A DNA stretch of 64,000 bases from Sphingobium sp. 15-1 (GTDB lineage Bacteria > Pseudomonadota > Alphaproteobacteria > Sphingomonadales > Sphingomonadaceae). The stretch covers positions 496,001 through 560,000 of the forward strand of contig NZ_JABXJG010000002.1 in the NCBI RefSeq assembly GCF_013375535.1, given 5' to 3'. A program made the translations under genes and the position numbers. Under the pieces are notes generated by a model. The model saw nothing but the letters and a program-made list of their open reading frames with translations, was not told the DNA's origin and ran no database searches. The first letter of the stretch is position 1. Each line of letters begins with the position of its first letter. Below are positions 45,735 through 54,604 of this stretch, in pieces.

Positions 45735-46613
45735 TCAATGGACCTGCGGCGGCTGGCAGCGGAAATCCTTGGGCGTCTGGCCCGTCGCGGCGCGAAAGGC
45801 AGCGGAAAAGGCCGAAGTGCTGCTAAAGCCGCAGCGCCAGCTGATTTCCTTGATCCGCGCGCCGTCGTTCCGCAGCAGTTCCTTGGCCAAAGCGATGCGG
45901 CTGCGCGCGACAAATTCACCCAGACTGACGCCGGTTCCGTCCCTGAACACGCGGGCGACATGGCGCACACTCATGTTGCAGTCGCGCGCAATATCCGCGA
46001 CGCCAAGGGGAGCGGACAGATTGTCCATCACATAGTCGATGATATTGCGCACCTGCCGCGCACCGCGTGATGTCGTGCTGCCCAATTCCCGTGGACACAT
46101 GTGCCGGACGAGTTCGACCGCCAGCCCCATGAGCATCGATTCGACAAGAGTCTGGCTCGCAAAGCCGGGCGCCCGCAATTCCGCCGCCAGTCCGGCAAAA
46201 AGGCGGCGCATGGAAATATTCTGGACATCGGCGCAGGGGTCCACCCTCTTCAGCGGCTGCTCGCCGTCGAACAGTTCTTCCAGAAATTCGTCCCCCAGCG
46301 CGACACACACCAGATGCCGTTCCTGAAGCGCGGGTTCGCCGACATATTGGCGATGCGGCGGCATGTAGAGAATGTCACCCGAAGCGACACGCCGATCGGG
46401 TCGGCCCATGCTGACCATGCTGCGTCGCGGTTGACCGTCGAGCGAATAATCCAGATAATGTTTCTCAGGGCTGAAGACGCCACTGCTGGGCAAAACCCAA
46501 TCGAAATGACGCAAATCCACACGGGCATCGCGAACGGTCGCCACCGCTTCGATGTAGAAATTCTTGACCCCGAACCTGTCCTGGCCGGTCCAATCGCTCT
46601 CCGGACGAAACAT
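45735..46613 (-). CDS. AraC-family transcriptional regulator
   Basis: A 292-aa regulator with 'VADIARDCNMSVRHVARVFR' and 'EISWRCGFSSTSAFSAAFRA' as its two helix-turn-helix units and an N-terminal sensor containing 'KHYLDYSLDGQPR'. It is a paralogue of the AraC at 39566. ATG 46613 follows GAGG. It is divergent from the frameshifted MFS gene and upstream of the receptor at 45585, so it probably controls both. Confidence 0.9.
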   Translation of the reverse strand: MFRPESDWTGQDRFGVKNFYIEAVATVRDARVDLRHFDWVLPSSGVFSPEKHYLDYSLDGQPRRSMVSMGRPDRRVASGDILYMPPHRQYVGEPALQERHLVCVALGDEFLEELFDGEQPLKRVDPCADVQNISMRRLFAGLAAELRAPGFASQTLVESMLMGLAVELVRHMCPRELGSTTSRGARQVRNIIDYVMDNLSAPLGVADIARDCNMSVRHVARVFRDGTGVSLGEFVARSRIALAKELLRNDGARIKEISWRCGFSSTSAFSAAFRAATGQTPKDFRCQPPQVH

Positions 46614-46822
46614 CGCCACCTCTGCCTGTTTCTCTTCTCTCTGTGCATCAGATAGGCGCAGCACCCACTTTTACTTCTATCTTCGGATAGGTGGTCAAGA
46701 CGCCCAAGGGCGGCACATCCATAAACCGTACTCGACACAATCTGGCCGAGGGCGGCATGGGGAACATATGCTATGCGTTTCTCACGCACCTCAGCCTGAT
46801 ATCCAAAAACAGGAGGCGCTCA

Positions 46823-46861
46823 ATGTCCATCGCACCGCTCTTGCAGCAGCGGGCGCCATGA
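46823..46861 (+). CDS. Possible 12-residue leader peptide
   Basis: AGGAGG (46811-46816) stands 6 bases before ATG 46823, which opens a frame of 12 codons (starting MSIAPLLQQRAP) whose TGA overlaps the ATG of the MFS gene as ATGA. The MFS ATG has no good ribosome site of its own, so translation may be coupled through this leader. It is not conserved evidence, only arrangement. Confidence 0.3.
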   Translation: MSIAPLLQQRAP

Positions 46862-48146
46862 GAGCGCTGTCGGAAAAACCCGCCGCCGTCAGCCATTATC
46901 CCTGGTATGTGCTGGGCATATTGACGCTGGCGCAGACCTGCCATGGCATCGATCGCGCCATCATCGGGCTGGTGCTGGCGCCGGTCGGGCATGAATTTGC
47001 CCTGTCGGATGGACAACTCGGGATATTGGCGGGCTTTGCCTATGGCATATTTTTCGCTCTGGCCGCCCTGCCCTTCGGCGTAGCGGTCGACAACTGGAAC
47101 CGTCGCAACCTGATGGCTGCGGCACTCACGCTGTGGAGCGGCGCGACCGCTTTGTGCAGCCTGGCGACCGGATTCTGGACATTGCTTGTAGGCCGTGCCG
47201 CGGTAGGGACGGCCGAAGCGGGCGGTTCACCGACCGGCATGTCGTTGCTGAGCGACTATTTCGGGGAGGACCGACGCGCAACCGCTATCGGCATCTGGTA
47301 TCTGAGTTCGGGTATCGGCCTTGCCATCGCCTTCATCGTGGGCGGTGCGATCGTGCAGAACGCCGGATGGCGCTGGGCATTTGTGGCCGCCGGCGTACCG
47401 GGACTGGTGCTGGCGCCCCTGCTGCTGCTCACCGTCCGGGAACCATTGCGCGGCGCGCATGACGGGCCGGCCCCGCTGCAAGGAGAGACGCTGAGGCTGG
47501 TGCAGCGTATCCGCCTGCTCGCGGCGCGACCGGGACTGCTTTACTGCATCTTCGCCATCGTCCTGATCGCGGCGGGGATTTACGGCATGAGCACATGGCT
47601 CACCACTTTCCTGATCCGGGTCCACGGCATGCCCATTGCGCGGGCGGGTTTCCTCATCGCCATTGCCTATGGCGGCCTCGGCTCCCTGGGCGGATTTCTC
47701 GCGGGTTGGGTGATCGACCTCATCAACCGGCGCCGTGGCGGCTTCGATCCGGCAAGGACATCCCTGTTCGGCGCGGTGATCCCCTTGCTGACGGCAGTGA
47801 CCGGCGTCGGCACCGTGCTGTTCCGGGACCTTGATCTGATGCTGGCGCTGCTGATGGCCTGCGGTTTCCTCAGCGCTTCCTATAACGGCCCGATCTACGC
47901 CGTCATCGTGACCATCGCCGGGCCGCGCCTGCGGGGCCTTGCGGTATCTCTGGTGCAATTGGGGCAAACCTGATCGGCGTGGGCGCCGGCACTTATCTGA
48001 TCGGCGCCGTCAGTGACTTTGTCGGGGGGACGGCGGGTGTCGCCTGGGGGATCGGCACCGCCATGCTGTTCACCTTTGCCGGGGGATTATTGCTGCTGCT
48101 GGCGTCCCGCGCGATCCGCCGTGCCCAAAATAGCGGCGAAGCATAA
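46858..48146 (+). pseudogene. MFS transporter with a C-terminal frameshift
   Basis: From ATG 46858 the product is an MFS protein ('HGIDRAIIGLVLAPVGHEF', 'GRAAVGTAEAGGSPTGMSLL') that stops at 47973 after 'SLVQLGQT'. The expected last transmembrane segments ('ANLIGVGAGTYLIGAV', 'AMLFTFAGGLLLLLASRA') continue in the -1 frame from 47964 to the TAA at 48144-48146. One G appears to be missing from the G-run at 47961-47964. The truncated form would be about 371 aa lacking its final helices. A sequencing error is possible. The gene is divergent from the AraC at 46613. Confidence 0.8.
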
Positions 48147-48148
48147 GA

Positions 48149-48184
48149 AAAGGGCGGCCTGGTTCTTCGACCAGACCGCCCTTT
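48149..48184. terminator. Terminator between convergent MFS and decarboxylase-like genes
   Basis: AAAGGGCGG/CCGCCCTTT arms continue with CCTGG/CCAG after one mismatch, around a TTCTTCG loop, two bases after the MFS stop. The A-run and T-run at the ends suit a bidirectional terminator. Confidence 0.75.
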
Positions 48185-48199
48185 GTCATGCACGCCCTG

Positions 48200-48595
48200 T
48201 CATTTGGACGCGGCGTCGCGCTCCTTGCGCCGTGCCTTGGCGGCTTCGATCCCCCGGAACACGGTGGTCGTGTTGCCCGCCCCGGCATAGAACAGTATGA
48301 AGAGCGGCAGGAAGTCCAACTCCTCATCGGTGAATTCGTTATTGATGAGGGCGCCGTTCATCTGGATCTCGACCAGATCGGCGCGTCCCAGCATGGCGGT
48401 CGCGCCCAGCACCAGCAGGCGCTTCTCCCGCATCGAGAAGATATCGCTCGCCCACAGATTGGCGAACTGGTTGCCGACGATTTCCTGATTGAAGGAAGAG
48501 TCGCGATACGGACGGGTCATGTCCGACGATCCCGGTCCGTAGACCTTGTCGAACACTTCAAGTCCCTTCTGCCACTGCGCTTCGTCGATGCTCAT
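48200..48595 (-). CDS. Carboxymuconolactone decarboxylase-family protein
   Basis: A 131-aa all-helical protein of the CMD/AhpD fold: 'GLEVFDKVYGPG', 'IFSMREKRLLVLGATAMLGR' and 'NEFTDEELDFLPLFILFYAG'. The AhpD-type CxxC is absent, so a lyase or binding role rather than a peroxidase is indicated. Its start overlaps the dehydrogenase stop as ATGA, with GGGAG upstream. Confidence 0.82.
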   Translation of the reverse strand: MSIDEAQWQKGLEVFDKVYGPGSSDMTRPYRDSSFNQEIVGNQFANLWASDIFSMREKRLLVLGATAMLGRADLVEIQMNGALINNEFTDEELDFLPLFILFYAGAGNTTTVFRGIEAAKARRKERDAASK

Positions 48596-49446
48596 GCCTT
48601 TTCTCCCATTACATTTTCAAGGCCGACGACCGCCTGATCGGTCCGGCGTGTCAGTTCGACCAAGGGCAACGCGATGCCATAGCTGCGCGCCAGATCGATG
48701 GCCGCATCCAGATCCTTGACCATCAGCCCGCGCGTATATTCGCGCACTGCCGCTTCCTGTTCGCTGGACGACGGATCGTCGCGTACCGCCAGCATCAACG
48801 GTCCGCCCACGCTGTCGGAGCTGGCGTCGATCACTTGCGCAAGTTGGCGGACATCCACCCCAGCATTGCGACACAATACGGATGCCTCATAGCCGGCGCG
48901 CAGGCAGCCAAAGACGATGACGTTACGCGCGATCTTCGCCGCCATGCCCGCGCCGGGGCCGCCCATATGCGCCACCAGCTTGGCAAAGCCGTCCAGCACC
49001 GGGCGCACATTCGCAATGGTCTCATCCGTGCCGCCGACCAGGCAGACGAGGCCGTGTTCGCGGGATTTTGGGCCACCGGTCACGCCGCAATCGACCAGTT
49101 CCACGCCCGCCGCGTCGGTCAGGGCGCGCACGGCGTCCAGATCCTCGATCGAGACGGTCGCCACCAACACCACGACCATGCCCGGCCGCGCGCGCGACAA
49201 AACCCCGTCGGGGCCTGACAGTACGTCAATCGTCTGCTTTGCGTTGACGACGGCGATGATGACGACGTCGGACTGCGCGGCCAGTTCCGCCGGACTGGCG
49301 ACGACGGGCGGCACCCCTTCCAACGTGTCGGCAGCATCGGCACGAATGTCATAGACCGCCGCCAATTGATTTGTCCGCGCGAGGCATATGGCGACACCCG
49401 CGCCGATCTGCCCCAAGCCGATAACTCCTGCTCTTCCCATCCTCAT
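48592..49446 (-). CDS. 3-hydroxyisobutyrate dehydrogenase-family oxidoreductase
   Basis: A 284-aa protein with 'GVIGLGQIGAGVAICLA' (Rossmann), 'ELVDCGVTGGPKSREHGLVC' (substrate loop) and 'GMAAKIARNVIVFG' carrying the catalytic Lys. It is more distant from the enzyme at 35699. It is the middle gene of an MFS, small ORF, dehydrogenase, CMD operon on the minus strand, with stop/start overlaps at both ends (TAATG and ATGA). Confidence 0.88.
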   Translation of the reverse strand: MRMGRAGVIGLGQIGAGVAICLARTNQLAAVYDIRADAADTLEGVPPVVASPAELAAQSDVVIIAVVNAKQTIDVLSGPDGVLSRARPGMVVVLVATVSIEDLDAVRALTDAAGVELVDCGVTGGPKSREHGLVCLVGGTDETIANVRPVLDGFAKLVAHMGGPGAGMAAKIARNVIVFGCLRAGYEASVLCRNAGVDVRQLAQVIDASSDSVGGPLMLAVRDDPSSSEQEAAVREYTRGLMVKDLDAAIDLARSYGIALPLVELTRRTDQAVVGLENVMGEKA

Positions 49447-49571
49447 TATCCTTTCCGCCGCCTGTACGCGGTCCTGTAATCGACAGGCCGGGAGGGTGGC
49501 ATAGCCAAGACCGACGCGTCATCCCGTTCAGGGCCGCTTGGCCGAACCTCGACAGCTTTCCCGTCCTTCAC
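49446..49571 (-). CDS. Possible 41-aa overlapping ORF between MFS and dehydrogenase
   Basis: A GTG at 49571 overlaps the MFS stop as GTGA and its TAA overlaps the next ATG as TAATG. The product begins VKDGKAVEVRPSGPERDDAS and is charged and Arg-rich at the end. I recognise no family. The two overlaps suggest that ribosomes pass through it, but it could be a mere spacer. Confidence 0.3.
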   Translation of the reverse strand: MKDGKAVEVRPSGPERDDASVLAMPPSRPVDYRTAYRRRKG

Positions 49572-50896
49572 GACGCATTTGCCTCCAGCGGTAGATTTTT
49601 TGCGGCGAGAAGATAGTGGAGAACCGCGATCAAAAGCACGGATGCGGATAGCTGCATGCTCAGTTGCAGACCGCTTGCCGCAGCCGAGAGACAGGCCGCC
49701 GGCGGTGGCCCCCTCCCCGCAGCGAGACAGTCCGCGGCATAATTCCCCTCGTAGAGAAACACGGCCAAACGATCGCTGAGATAGCCCAGCACCACCGATC
49801 CCAATCCCAGCCCGGCCACGGTCTGGCCGAAGGAGTGGAGCGCGGCGGCGGATGCCCGCATGCGCGGTTCGACCAGCGATTGTGTAATGGTCATGATGGC
49901 GGGGGTGAAGGCGTAGAGTAAGGTGGTGGCGACGAAGAGAAAGGCGACCAGCCATCGCCAGTCCGACTGATGAATCGCGAGCAGATAGAAGGGCAGCGCC
50001 AGCCCCACCGCGATCGCGGGCGCCCATCCGCCCCAGCGTATATCACGCCGGATCAGGCGTCCGATCAGATAGCCGCCGCTGACCTGCCCGACCATTGTCG
50101 CCAGACTGAACGAAAGCGCAAACATAAGACCTGCGTGGGCAAGCGGCAGATCGAAGCGGCGGACCAGCAAAGGGATCAGGAACAGGTTGGTCCCGAACCC
50201 GACCAGCCCTACGAAACCGCTGCCGAAGGTCAGGTGCAGGAAGGCGGGCGAATGGGCGAGCCGCCGCAACACCATGGCGAAGGGCGGCGTATCCACGCTT
50301 TGCCCCGCATCTTTCCGCTCGGGCTCGGGAATCGTCGCGATCAGCAGAAGCGCCAGCAGCAGACCGGGTGCGCCGACCGCCACGAGCGCGAGCCGCCAAC
50401 CGAATGTCTGCGCGACCGCGCCACCAGCGATCGCCGCTATGGCGCCGCCCAGAGGTACCCCTATCGCTATCAGCGAAAAGACGACCGCGCGGCGACCGGC
50501 ATCGAACCGGTCGGAAATCATCGAGACGAGCGCCGGTGTGAAGCCCGCTTCTCCGATGCCTACGCCCATGCGGCACAGCAAGAGCTGGACATAACTTCCC
50601 GCTGCGCCGGAGAGCGCGGTCATCAGCGACCAGAGCATTGTCACCACAGCGATGATCCGTACCCGGCTGTAGCGTTCGGCCAGCCGCGCCAGCGGAATGC
50701 CCAGCACGGCATAGAAGAGCGAGAAGGCCAGCCCGCCGAGCATGCCGAGTTGAAGATCGCTCAGCCGCAGATCGTGGCGAATCGCCTCGCCGACCACGGC
50801 GATGATCGTGCGATCGATGAAGTTGAACATGTAAATCGCGCCCAGAAGCAGCAGAAACCATTGGTCGCGTGCGCCTGACCCGCCCCTGCCCTTCAT
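49568..50896 (-). CDS. MFS transporter
   Basis: A 442-aa MFS protein of the same subgroup as 46858: 'FNFIDRTIIAVVGEAIRHD', 'GIPLARLAERYSRVRII' (loop 2-3 motif), 'CRMGVGIGEAGFTPAL' (motif C region). ATG 50896 has GGAG five bases upstream; in-frame ATGs at 50914 and 50935 are possible but lack one. It is the first gene of an operon with the small ORF, the dehydrogenase and the CMD protein. The imported compound is probably the substrate of those enzymes. Confidence 0.88.
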   Translation of the reverse strand: MKGRGGSGARDQWFLLLLGAIYMFNFIDRTIIAVVGEAIRHDLRLSDLQLGMLGGLAFSLFYAVLGIPLARLAERYSRVRIIAVVTMLWSLMTALSGAAGSYVQLLLCRMGVGIGEAGFTPALVSMISDRFDAGRRAVVFSLIAIGVPLGGAIAAIAGGAVAQTFGWRLALVAVGAPGLLLALLLIATIPEPERKDAGQSVDTPPFAMVLRRLAHSPAFLHLTFGSGFVGLVGFGTNLFLIPLLVRRFDLPLAHAGLMFALSFSLATMVGQVSGGYLIGRLIRRDIRWGGWAPAIAVGLALPFYLLAIHQSDWRWLVAFLFVATTLLYAFTPAIMTITQSLVEPRMRASAAALHSFGQTVAGLGLGSVVLGYLSDRLAVFLYEGNYAADCLAAGRGPPPAACLSAAASGLQLSMQLSASVLLIAVLHYLLAAKNLPLEANAS

Positions 50897-51040
50897 CGCC
50901 TCTCCGATTGCCATCCGGCTGCTTTTTTCATGCATGTAAGACAGATAGAACAGATTCTTTTCGATGTGTATTGGTTTTCTCTTGAAACGATCCTTCGACT
51001 GCGCCAACAGGTCGCCATCTTCGACAAAGGATTTCAGCAT

Positions 51041-51313
51041 ATGAAGACCATCATCATCGCGCTCACGGCTCTGGGCCTGGCCGCGCCCGCCTTTGCCCAG
51101 GCGCCTGCGGTGGATCGCAACGAGGCGATCTACTCCGCCGATGGAACCAAGATCGGCAAGGTCGATCGCGTGCTGACCGCCGGCGACGGCGCCGTGAGCG
51201 CGGTGCGCGTCATCTATCGCGGAAAGTTCATCACCATCCCCGCAACCACGCTGAGCGCGGGTGAGAAGGGCGTGACGACCAGCCTGTCGAATGCCGAGCT
51301 GAAGAAACTGTGA
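51041..51313 (+). CDS. Small exported protein, PRC-barrel-like
   Basis: A 90-aa protein with a clear signal peptide ('IIIALTALGLAAPAFAQ') and a short beta-rich domain ('AIYSADGTKIGKVDRVLTAG', 'VRVIYRGKFITIPATTL'), the pattern of PRC-barrel-type small periplasmic proteins common in sphingomonads. AAAGGA precedes ATG 51041. It lies alone between the divergent MFS gene and a terminator hairpin; no link to catabolism is evident. Confidence 0.75.
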   Translation: MKTIIIALTALGLAAPAFAQAPAVDRNEAIYSADGTKIGKVDRVLTAGDGAVSAVRVIYRGKFITIPATTLSAGEKGVTTSLSNAELKKL

Positions 51314-51318
51314 TTTTT

Positions 51319-51348
51319 TGCCCCACGGTCTTGCAGGACCGTGGGGCA
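51319..51348. terminator. Hairpin after the small exported protein gene
   Basis: TGCCCCACGGTC (51319-51330) and GACCGTGGGGCA (51337-51348), perfect 12-bp arms, 6-base loop. The T-run lies before the stem rather than after it. Confidence 0.65.
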
Positions 51349-51383
51349 TGGACCCGTGCCGCGCCTCGGCTTAAAGCGAAGGC

Positions 51384-52013
51384 ATGAGGGCAAACCAACA
51401 ACCGCTTGCACGGCTTCCCCGGCGCGGCCGACCGCCGCAATCCGAAGGGCCTGCGCTCGACCGCAGCCGGCTGGTCGCGACCTTGCTGGACATGGCCCGG
51501 TCGGGCGGAATCGAATCGCTCAATATCCGTCCGGTGGCGCAGCGTCTGGGCGTGTCCCCGCGTCTGCTCTACCATCATGTCCGCGACAAGGAGGAGATGC
51601 TCGGCCTGCTGACCGACGAGATTCTGCGCGGCCGGATGCCCGACCTGTCGGCGCCGGATTGGGAAAGCCGCCTCCGCAGCATCGCCCGCGCGGTCCATCT
51701 GGCCTATCGCGATTTTCCGGGGTCCGCCGCCTTCATCCTGTCACGCAGCGCCAACCGGCTGGAGCAACCCAATGCGCTGGCGATCCGCCGCGCCATCTTC
51801 GAGGCGCTGGCCGAGGCAGGGCTGACACGGCCGCAAAGCGAAGAGATGCTGGTGATTTTTTCCGTCATCGTGCTGGGCAATGTCGTCGTGTCGGAAAGCC
51901 TGACCGACAATGACGAACGGCTGGCGATGCAGCGCGATGTGGTGGAAGCCGCCTTCACCCGCGCGACGGACATGCTGCTAACCGCGATCCGCGCCATCGC
52001 GGGCGCGGCCTGA
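51384..52013 (+). CDS. TetR-family regulator
   Basis: A 209-aa protein with 'PVAQRLGVSPRLLYHHVRDK' as the helix-turn-helix recognition part and a C-terminal helical domain of the TetR_C type. It converges with, and overlaps by 36 bases, the last gene of the eleven-gene minus-strand run. It is a candidate repressor of that run, along with the AraC at the other end. Confidence 0.88.
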   Translation: MRANQQPLARLPRRGRPPQSEGPALDRSRLVATLLDMARSGGIESLNIRPVAQRLGVSPRLLYHHVRDKEEMLGLLTDEILRGRMPDLSAPDWESRLRSIARAVHLAYRDFPGSAAFILSRSANRLEQPNALAIRRAIFEALAEAGLTRPQSEEMLVIFSVIVLGNVVVSESLTDNDERLAMQRDVVEAAFTRATDMLLTAIRAIAGAA

Positions 52014-52550
52014 GCCTAAGGCAAGGTCGGCGATGGATCGGACGGGGCGGCTGATCCCGTCCCACGCGCGATGGGCGGCGTGCATCCGGTCGAGCGACGC
52101 TTCCATCGCAGGCGAAAGCTCCATCAGTTCGACATAGCCGCCATTGCCTGCGCGGGTATCGAACAGCGCGAACCTTTCACCCGACGGCATCATTCCGCTG
52201 AACGCCATGGCATAGCCTTCGCCGGACAGCCGCTCCACCCCCTCGTCATAGGGAATGCGCAGCATGACATGATGATAGCCATCGCCATGACGGTCGAGCA
52301 TTTCGGTGAAGACCGAAGGCCCCTCATTCGTCTGCTGGAGCAGTTCGATCAGCAGTCCGCCGGAAAAGCCGAACGCGACCTTCATCGCCACCTGCGTCGG
52401 CGCGCCACGATAGATCTGGCCCGGCAGCACGGGCACGTCGAAAACGAAAAACGGTCCCGCCCCCATGACCCGCGTCCAGTGAGCCAATGCGCGCTCCATG
52501 TCGCGCACCACCTGACACAGTTCCAGTATCGAGCCCTTGGGCTGCATCAT
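51978..52550 (-). CDS. VOC-superfamily (glyoxalase-like) protein
   Basis: A 190-aa protein with 'ILELCQVVRDMERALAHWTR' and 'LIELLQQTNEGPSVFTEML' then 'GYHHVMLRI' and 'GYVELMELS', the paired beta-alpha-beta-beta-beta units of glyoxalase / dioxygenase / epimerase enzymes with His and Glu metal ligands. ATG 52550 overlaps the preceding stop as ATGA. It is the last gene of the operon. Similar in plan to the VOC protein at 60719. Confidence 0.82.
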   Translation of the reverse strand: MMQPKGSILELCQVVRDMERALAHWTRVMGAGPFFVFDVPVLPGQIYRGAPTQVAMKVAFGFSGGLLIELLQQTNEGPSVFTEMLDRHGDGYHHVMLRIPYDEGVERLSGEGYAMAFSGMMPSGERFALFDTRAGNGGYVELMELSPAMEASLDRMHAAHRAWDGISRPVRSIADLALGSGRARDGADRG

Positions 52551-53815
52551 GCGTCTCCCCAGATTGCGGCATGGGTTCGCAGGCCATGCTGGCGCGCGCG
52601 ATCGCGCAACTGCTGTTCTCGCAGGGCGAGATCGACCCGGGGAACGCCTGCGTCCACTTCGCGGTCGATGGCCGCCAGATCGACGACACGCACGTCGCGA
52701 ATGAAGCGGGCGGGGTCGGCGCCTTCGGACACGCCCTGCCAGCGCAGCAGCACCCAGCCTTCTTCGAGGCCCGTCGTATCGATCCAGTTGGCGATGCCCG
52801 GATCGACGCCCGCCACCACATAGCTGACCGTGCAGTCTACGGCGGGCGTGACCTGCCCACTGTTGAGGCTGACCATGCGAAGCATCGGATCTGGCGAGAT
52901 CGTCCACGGGTCGGCGATCTGGATGCCGGTATAATAGCTGCCCGCCGGATCGATGGTCACTAGCAACCCCTGCCCTTCCCCCAGTGCAAAGCGCCCACCG
53001 GCCAGATAGCCCCAACCCCCGTCGCGGCCATTGGGTCCGATCAGCCGATTGGGTTCGGGATGGCCGAGAAAATCATTTTTGAAACCCGACCAGAAGGCGA
53101 CCCAGGCAGGCAGGTCGGCGATGATGGTCCGGGCAATCTCGCTCTCGCTGCGCGGGCGCCGGTCCGATGGCGGGTCGAGGCGACGGACGCTGACCTGTGC
53201 CGGCACCTGCCGCCAGTCGCGCTGACTGTCACGGGTATAGACCTGAATCCGCGCGCCCGGCTCGGTCCGCAAATGGGTCGCACCGCCTTCCTGCGGGCCG
53301 ACGGTCACCGTCACCTGCCCATCGGCATCGCAGAAGGGCAGAAGTTGCTGAAGCGTCAGCGCGCCCAGATTACGGCCAAGTCCCGCATGATGCTCCGGCT
53401 CGACCTCGGCAACAATGCTGAACTGTGGCGGATCGGCGGAAAAGCGAATGTCGACGGCATAGTGCCCATCGCCATCGACCGGAATTTCACGATTGAAATT
53501 GTCAGGATTGTCGATCGCCACCGCCGCACCCGGATAGATGTGGCCGAACCAGCGCCGCGGGGCGTTGCTGATATTCCAGACGACCTTGGGATCGGCGGGA
53601 TCACCATTGGCTTCGCGCATGGCGAGCCCCAGCACCCACTGATCGAGCGCACGATCCAGCCCCAGCCGTCCGTCGAGCGTAGCCGCCAGCGGATCGGCCA
53701 ATAAGAGGAGGCGCGCCTCCTCGCGCGCGGCGCGGATGTCGGCCCGTTCGATCAGGCGTAGCGCCAGCCGTTCCGCCGCCGCCTGATCTTCGGTCCAGAG
53801 GGGGTTGGCGGTCAT
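52547..53815 (-). CDS. DUF1214-domain protein
   Basis: A 422-aa protein. The C-terminal third has the DUF1214 pattern ('SYYTGIQIADPWTISPDP', 'LNSGQVTPAVD', 'DPGIANWIDTTG'). No signal peptide is apparent. The family has no settled function. A second member lies at 58663 in the same operon; the two share the C-terminal region ('DPG..NW.DT.G') but differ at the N-terminus. Starts at ATG 53815, overlapping the SDR stop as ATGA. Confidence 0.8.
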   Translation of the reverse strand: MTANPLWTEDQAAAERLALRLIERADIRAAREEARLLLLADPLAATLDGRLGLDRALDQWVLGLAMREANGDPADPKVVWNISNAPRRWFGHIYPGAAVAIDNPDNFNREIPVDGDGHYAVDIRFSADPPQFSIVAEVEPEHHAGLGRNLGALTLQQLLPFCDADGQVTVTVGPQEGGATHLRTEPGARIQVYTRDSQRDWRQVPAQVSVRRLDPPSDRRPRSESEIARTIIADLPAWVAFWSGFKNDFLGHPEPNRLIGPNGRDGGWGYLAGGRFALGEGQGLLVTIDPAGSYYTGIQIADPWTISPDPMLRMVSLNSGQVTPAVDCTVSYVVAGVDPGIANWIDTTGLEEGWVLLRWQGVSEGADPARFIRDVRVVDLAAIDREVDAGVPRVDLALREQQLRDRARQHGLRTHAAIWGDA

Positions 53816-54588
53816 GAAATGGTCCCCACCCGGCCGCCTTCGGTGAAGATGGTGCTGCCGGTCGTGTAGCTGGAGCCGTCCCCCGCCAGCAATATGGCTG
53901 CGCCTACCGCCTCGTCCGCCGCGCCGAAGCGCTTGATCGCGTTGCGCTCGGCCAGGCCCAGCCCCTTGTGAATATCGGCCTCTTGTCCGTCCGGACTCAT
54001 CGATCCGACGCACAGGCAGTTGATCCGCGTGTGCGGCGCCTGCGTCTTGGCCAGCTCGCGCACCAGAAAGAGCAGCGCCGCCTTAGACACGCCATAGGCG
54101 ACGGCGGGCGGGATTGGCGTGAAGCCGCCGCAGCTCTGGACTGAAATGATGCTGCCCTTGCCATGCGCCTTCATATCGGCCTCGGTCAGTTCGGTCAGAC
54201 GCCAGGTCGCCATGACATTGACGTCCATCGCCGTTTTCCAGACGTCGTCCGTGTTCGCCCAAAGCCCGCCATCAGCGGCATAGACCACGCCGGCCGCGGC
54301 ATTGTTGAAAACGATATGGATCGGCCCAAAAGCCTCACGGGCGCCCGCCACCAGCCGTTCGAGATCGGCCTTCTCGCCTGCATCGGCGGCGATGGCGATC
54401 GCCCTGCCGCCGTCGGCCGCGTTGATCTCTGCGGCAATCCGGTCGAGCCGGCCCTGCGAGCGGGCGGAGAGGACCACATTGGCGCCCAATTCGGCATAGG
54501 CCTTGGCGACATGTTCTCCCACGCCCGGCCCTACGCCGGTCAGGATGGCGGTGCGCCCGTCGAGGCGGAAACGGTCGAGAACGCTCAT
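53812..54588 (-). CDS. SDR-family oxidoreductase
   Basis: A 258-aa classical SDR. The cofactor loop is the unusual 'ILTGVGPGVGEHVAKA' in place of TGxxxGIG, followed by 'VFNNAAAG', Ser in 'SVQSCGGF', the 'YGVSK' pair and 'YTTGSTIFTEGG'. I prefer ATG 54588 (GGAG 7 bases upstream) to ATG 54594. It lies between the sulfotransferase and DUF1214 genes in the operon. Confidence 0.88.
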   Translation of the reverse strand: MSVLDRFRLDGRTAILTGVGPGVGEHVAKAYAELGANVVLSARSQGRLDRIAAEINAADGGRAIAIAADAGEKADLERLVAGAREAFGPIHIVFNNAAAGVVYAADGGLWANTDDVWKTAMDVNVMATWRLTELTEADMKAHGKGSIISVQSCGGFTPIPPAVAYGVSKAALLFLVRELAKTQAPHTRINCLCVGSMSPDGQEADIHKGLGLAERNAIKRFGAADEAVGAAILLAGDGSSYTTGSTIFTEGGRVGTIS

Positions 54589-54604
54589 GCTCATACTCCA
54601 GACA

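Noticed and set aside
47955..47975. Programmed -1 frameshift in the MFS gene
   Set aside because: No canonical slippery heptamer or downstream stem suited to it is visible; a missing G in a G-run is the simpler explanation.
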